A stretch of DNA of 64,000 bases from the NCBI RefSeq assembly GCF_015355765.1, contig NZ_JACWNA010000002.1:62001-126000 (forward strand). Reading direction: 5' to 3'. Under the pieces are notes generated by a model. It was not told where the DNA came from, did no database searches, and saw only the letters and a program-made list of their open reading frames with translations. A program made the translations under genes and the position numbers. This DNA is from Actinomyces haliotis. GTDB lineage: Bacteria; Actinomycetota; Actinomycetes; Actinomycetales; Actinomycetaceae. Shown here one piece after another: positions 63,479 to 64,000 of this stretch (position 1 is its first letter; every line of letters begins with the position of its first letter).

Positions 63479-64000
63479 ATGGACCCGCGCAGCGAGCGCG
63501 TCATCGACGCCATGGCGGAGGCGATGCGGGATCTCCTTGTCGAGGAGTCCTACGAGACGGTCACCGTCTCCGCGGTGTGTGAGCGAGCGTCGGTCCGCCG
63601 GACGATCTTCTACCGCCACTTCTCCGGCAAGGACGACCTCTCGGACACCTCCTGGGCAGGCTGCGGGCCGAGATCGTCAACGGCATCGACCCGCAGGACG
63701 CGCTGCCGGTCGACGAGCTCGCGGGTCGGGTGGGCAGCGCGCTCCTCGACGCGCTGCACACGGTGCCGTGGATGGCGGGCCTGCGGCGTCGCTCCTCGAC
63801 GTGGAGCATGACGGCGGGCCTCCTCGTTGACGAGGTCGCGCCCGCGCTCGCGGCGAGCCATGAGGCCCGGCTCGGCGACGCTGCGCCTGAGGACATGGAG
63901 GACCGGGCGCGGTTCCTCGCTGCCGGGATCGTCGACGCCGTCGCGCAGCAGGCCCTGCGGCCGGCCGGGCCCGGCGACGCCGCGCGCGTCGCGACGCGCG
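63479..64000 (+). pseudogene. frameshifted TetR-family regulator, cut by window edge
   Basis: From ATG 63479 (GGGAGGAC upstream) the product has a TetR DNA-binding helix-turn-helix: VSAVCERASVRRTIFYRHFSGKDDL (helices 2-3, two adjoining parts). The frame breaks at about 63640-63650. In the next frame the ligand-binding domain continues, LLGRLRAEIVNGIDPQDALP then VGSALLDALHTVPWMAGLRR, and runs past the window end. One missing base (or two extra) explains it. Confidence 0.75.

Noticed and set aside
63983-64000. 18-bp CGCGCGTCG palindrome at the window end
   Set aside because: It consists of CG-rich codons within the TetR ligand-domain frame and is cut by the window edge, so its context cannot be judged.

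Overview
The window is about 64 kb of very GC-rich chromosome. Third codon positions are strongly G/C, GTG starts are common, and a WhiB protein, an LAHTG (LPXTG-like) wall-anchored protein, S14 type Z and GuaB3 are encoded. This points to a high-GC Actinobacterium. Gene order (str, S10, spc and alpha clusters without rpsD, then truA, rplM-rpsI, glmM, coaA, glmS, acpS-nnr-alr-tsaE-tsaB-rimI) and the fermentative-type succinate dehydrogenase/fumarate reductase fit Actinomycetaceae (Actinomyces/Schaalia). The genus is inferred; there is no rRNA here to confirm it. I see no tRNA or rRNA gene, no insertion sequence, no prophage and no CRISPR array.

Layout. 0.07-4.5 kb: rpsL-rpsG-fusA-tuf. 4.9-21.4 kb: rpsJ to rpsQ, rplN to rplO, secY-adk-map, infA-rpmJ-rpsM-rpsK-rpoA-rplQ, split into transcription units by strong hairpins. 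21.7-25.1 kb: a frameshifted cell-wall adhesin, a ROK kinase and truA. 25.4-33.2 kb: rplM-rpsI, glmM, a wrecked pntAB locus, coaA and glmS. 33.3-39.9 kb: acpS, nnr, alr, tsaE, an unknown membrane protein, tsaB and rimI; rimI carries two huge poly-C tracts. 40.1-44.9 kb: sdhCAB then tsaD. 45-49.4 kb: YbdK-type ligase, a methyltransferase, a SanA/YdcF protein, groES behind a CIRCE operator, and a WhiB3-like regulator. 49.8-53.4 kb: guaB, a DnaQ-type exonuclease and guaB3. 53.5-57.3 kb: a sugar ABC importer without its ATPase, then ptsH. 57.4-64 kb: marC, a tandem GNAT, a sodium/solute symporter with a small partner, a truncated sugar-uptake gene, rnhA, a quinone reductase-like flavoprotein and a frameshifted TetR regulator cut by the window edge.

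How it fits together. Most of the window is growth machinery: ribosome, transcription, secretion, cell-wall precursors (glmS, glmM, alr), CoA/ACP (coaA, acpS), guanine nucleotides (guaB, guaB3) and the t6A tRNA modification set (tsaE, tsaB, tsaD). The accessory part handles sugar uptake (ABC importer, HPr, SSS symporter, GRP remnant) and the cell surface.

Two patterns stand out. First, at least a dozen genes without a Shine-Dalgarno site have a TANNNT-like -10 hexamer ending only 6-8 nt before the start codon, so they probably make leaderless mRNA; I used this to choose several starts. Second, lesions are concentrated in dispensable genes (adhesin, pntAB, rimI 5' end, GRP transporter, TetR), several next to homopolymer runs. 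This may be real decay, phase variation or assembly error, and raw reads are needed to tell. I did not find a convincing new multi-gene system.
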